Made by a program: the position numbers and the translations under genes
Shown here: positions 63,814 to 64,000 of the stretch, one piece after another
How positions within the stretch are numbered: position 1 is the first letter of the stretch
Layout: each line of letters begins with the position of its first letter
From: Thermoleophilia bacterium
GTDB lineage: Bacteria; Actinomycetota; Thermoleophilia; Gaiellales; JAICJC01
Direction of reading: 5' to 3'
NCBI GenBank assembly: GCA_025934255.1
Contig: JAICYJ010000006.1
Location: forward strand, 18,602-82,601
DNA length: 64,000 bases
Notes under the pieces: generated by a model
What the model was told of the DNA's origin: nothing
What the model saw: the letters and a program-made list of their open reading frames with translations, nothing else
Databases searched by the model: none

Positions 63814-63920
63814 GGCCCCGATTCTGGCAGGCGGGTCGGACGCACGATGTCCGCCGCGGCCGTTACCGAACCGCCGTGGCGCGCCGCTGGGTAGAGTGCC
63901 AGCCCCGGGAGCTTGCGACC

Positions 63921-64000
63921 ATGCATACAACAACCGTTGTCATCGGGGCCGGCAGGGTGGGCCGCACCGTCGCAGCCCGTCTCAGCGGCGCGCGGCTCTA
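63921..64000 (+). CDS. NAD(P)-binding protein, N-terminal fragment
   Basis: 26 codons from ATG 63921 before the window ends. VVIGAGRVGRTVAARLSGARL is a Rossmann first strand and glycine-rich loop (GxGxxG). Consistent with a DUF2520/Rossmann-like oxidoreductase or ketopantoate-reductase-type protein, but too short to assign. Divergent from the uracil-DNA glycosylase gene. Confidence 0.55.
   Translation, partial: MHTTTVVIGAGRVGRTVAARLSGARL

Overview
The window is very GC-rich, densely packed bacterial chromosome with many GTG starts and 4-bp stop/start overlaps. It has single-copy housekeeping genes (thrS, hom, thrB, thrC, pcrA, rex, the tsaE-tsaB-rimI-tsaD cluster, one tRNA-Val) and no phage or plasmid functions. 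Gene content (Rex, YbdK-type glutamate-cysteine ligase, K+-independent-type H+-pyrophosphatase, Liv and Dpp ABC systems) and frequent TANNNT boxes 6-11 nt upstream of start codons, implying leaderless mRNAs, fit an actinobacterium. A soil lineage such as Thermoleophilia is my inference, not a demonstrated placement.

Layout. 1-9393 (minus): a peptide/amide scavenging operon encoding a PASTA membrane protein, a C45 Ntn-hydrolase, a creatininase-family amidohydrolase, a DppABCD-type importer whose last ATPase carries an RDD membrane domain, and an M19 dipeptidase cut by the window edge. A divergent GntR regulator lies at 9459. 10217-16206: thrS, a two-component pair in tail-to-tail overlap, a possible small RNA, a NUDIX hydrolase and two membrane/propeller proteins. 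16213-21400: livKHMGF branched-chain amino-acid importer. 21528-24193: two paralogous cysteine-rich lipoproteins around a Tat-exported DyP-like protein. 24266-28911: MacB/FtsX-type exporter with two fused ATPases. 28982-33873: class II deacetylase, GNAT, J-domain/zinc protein, MauE-TlpA redox pair, NarL regulator, YCII protein. 33914-35646: gene-poor, decayed stretch next to tRNA-Val. 35815-43756: MFS exporter, NlpC/P60 hydrolase, PcrA, Ig-repeat secreted protein, degenerate HAD protein. 43757-48535: threonine branch (thrB, thrC, hom) interleaved with two TrkA genes. 48552-54765: two APC-UspA transporters, a 52-aa membrane protein and the H+-pyrophosphatase. 54880-63813: MTA phosphorylase, YbdK, glycosyltransferase, Rex, glutaredoxin-like protein, TsaD/RimI/TsaB/TsaE and a family 4-like uracil-DNA glycosylase.

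The most unusual signal is a 160-227 bp element present three times (574-733, 46345-46571, 47010-47180). It is bounded by an inverted repeat of up to 18 bp. The two arms of copy 3 differ from copy 1 by four compensatory changes. A second, internal long-range stem is also kept in all copies. Almost all non-Watson-Crick pairs are G.U when the plus strand is read as RNA. Every copy lies in the same orientation immediately upstream of a minus-strand start codon (0-13 bp away). I recognise no known family; it could be a non-autonomous mobile element, a structured RNA, or both.
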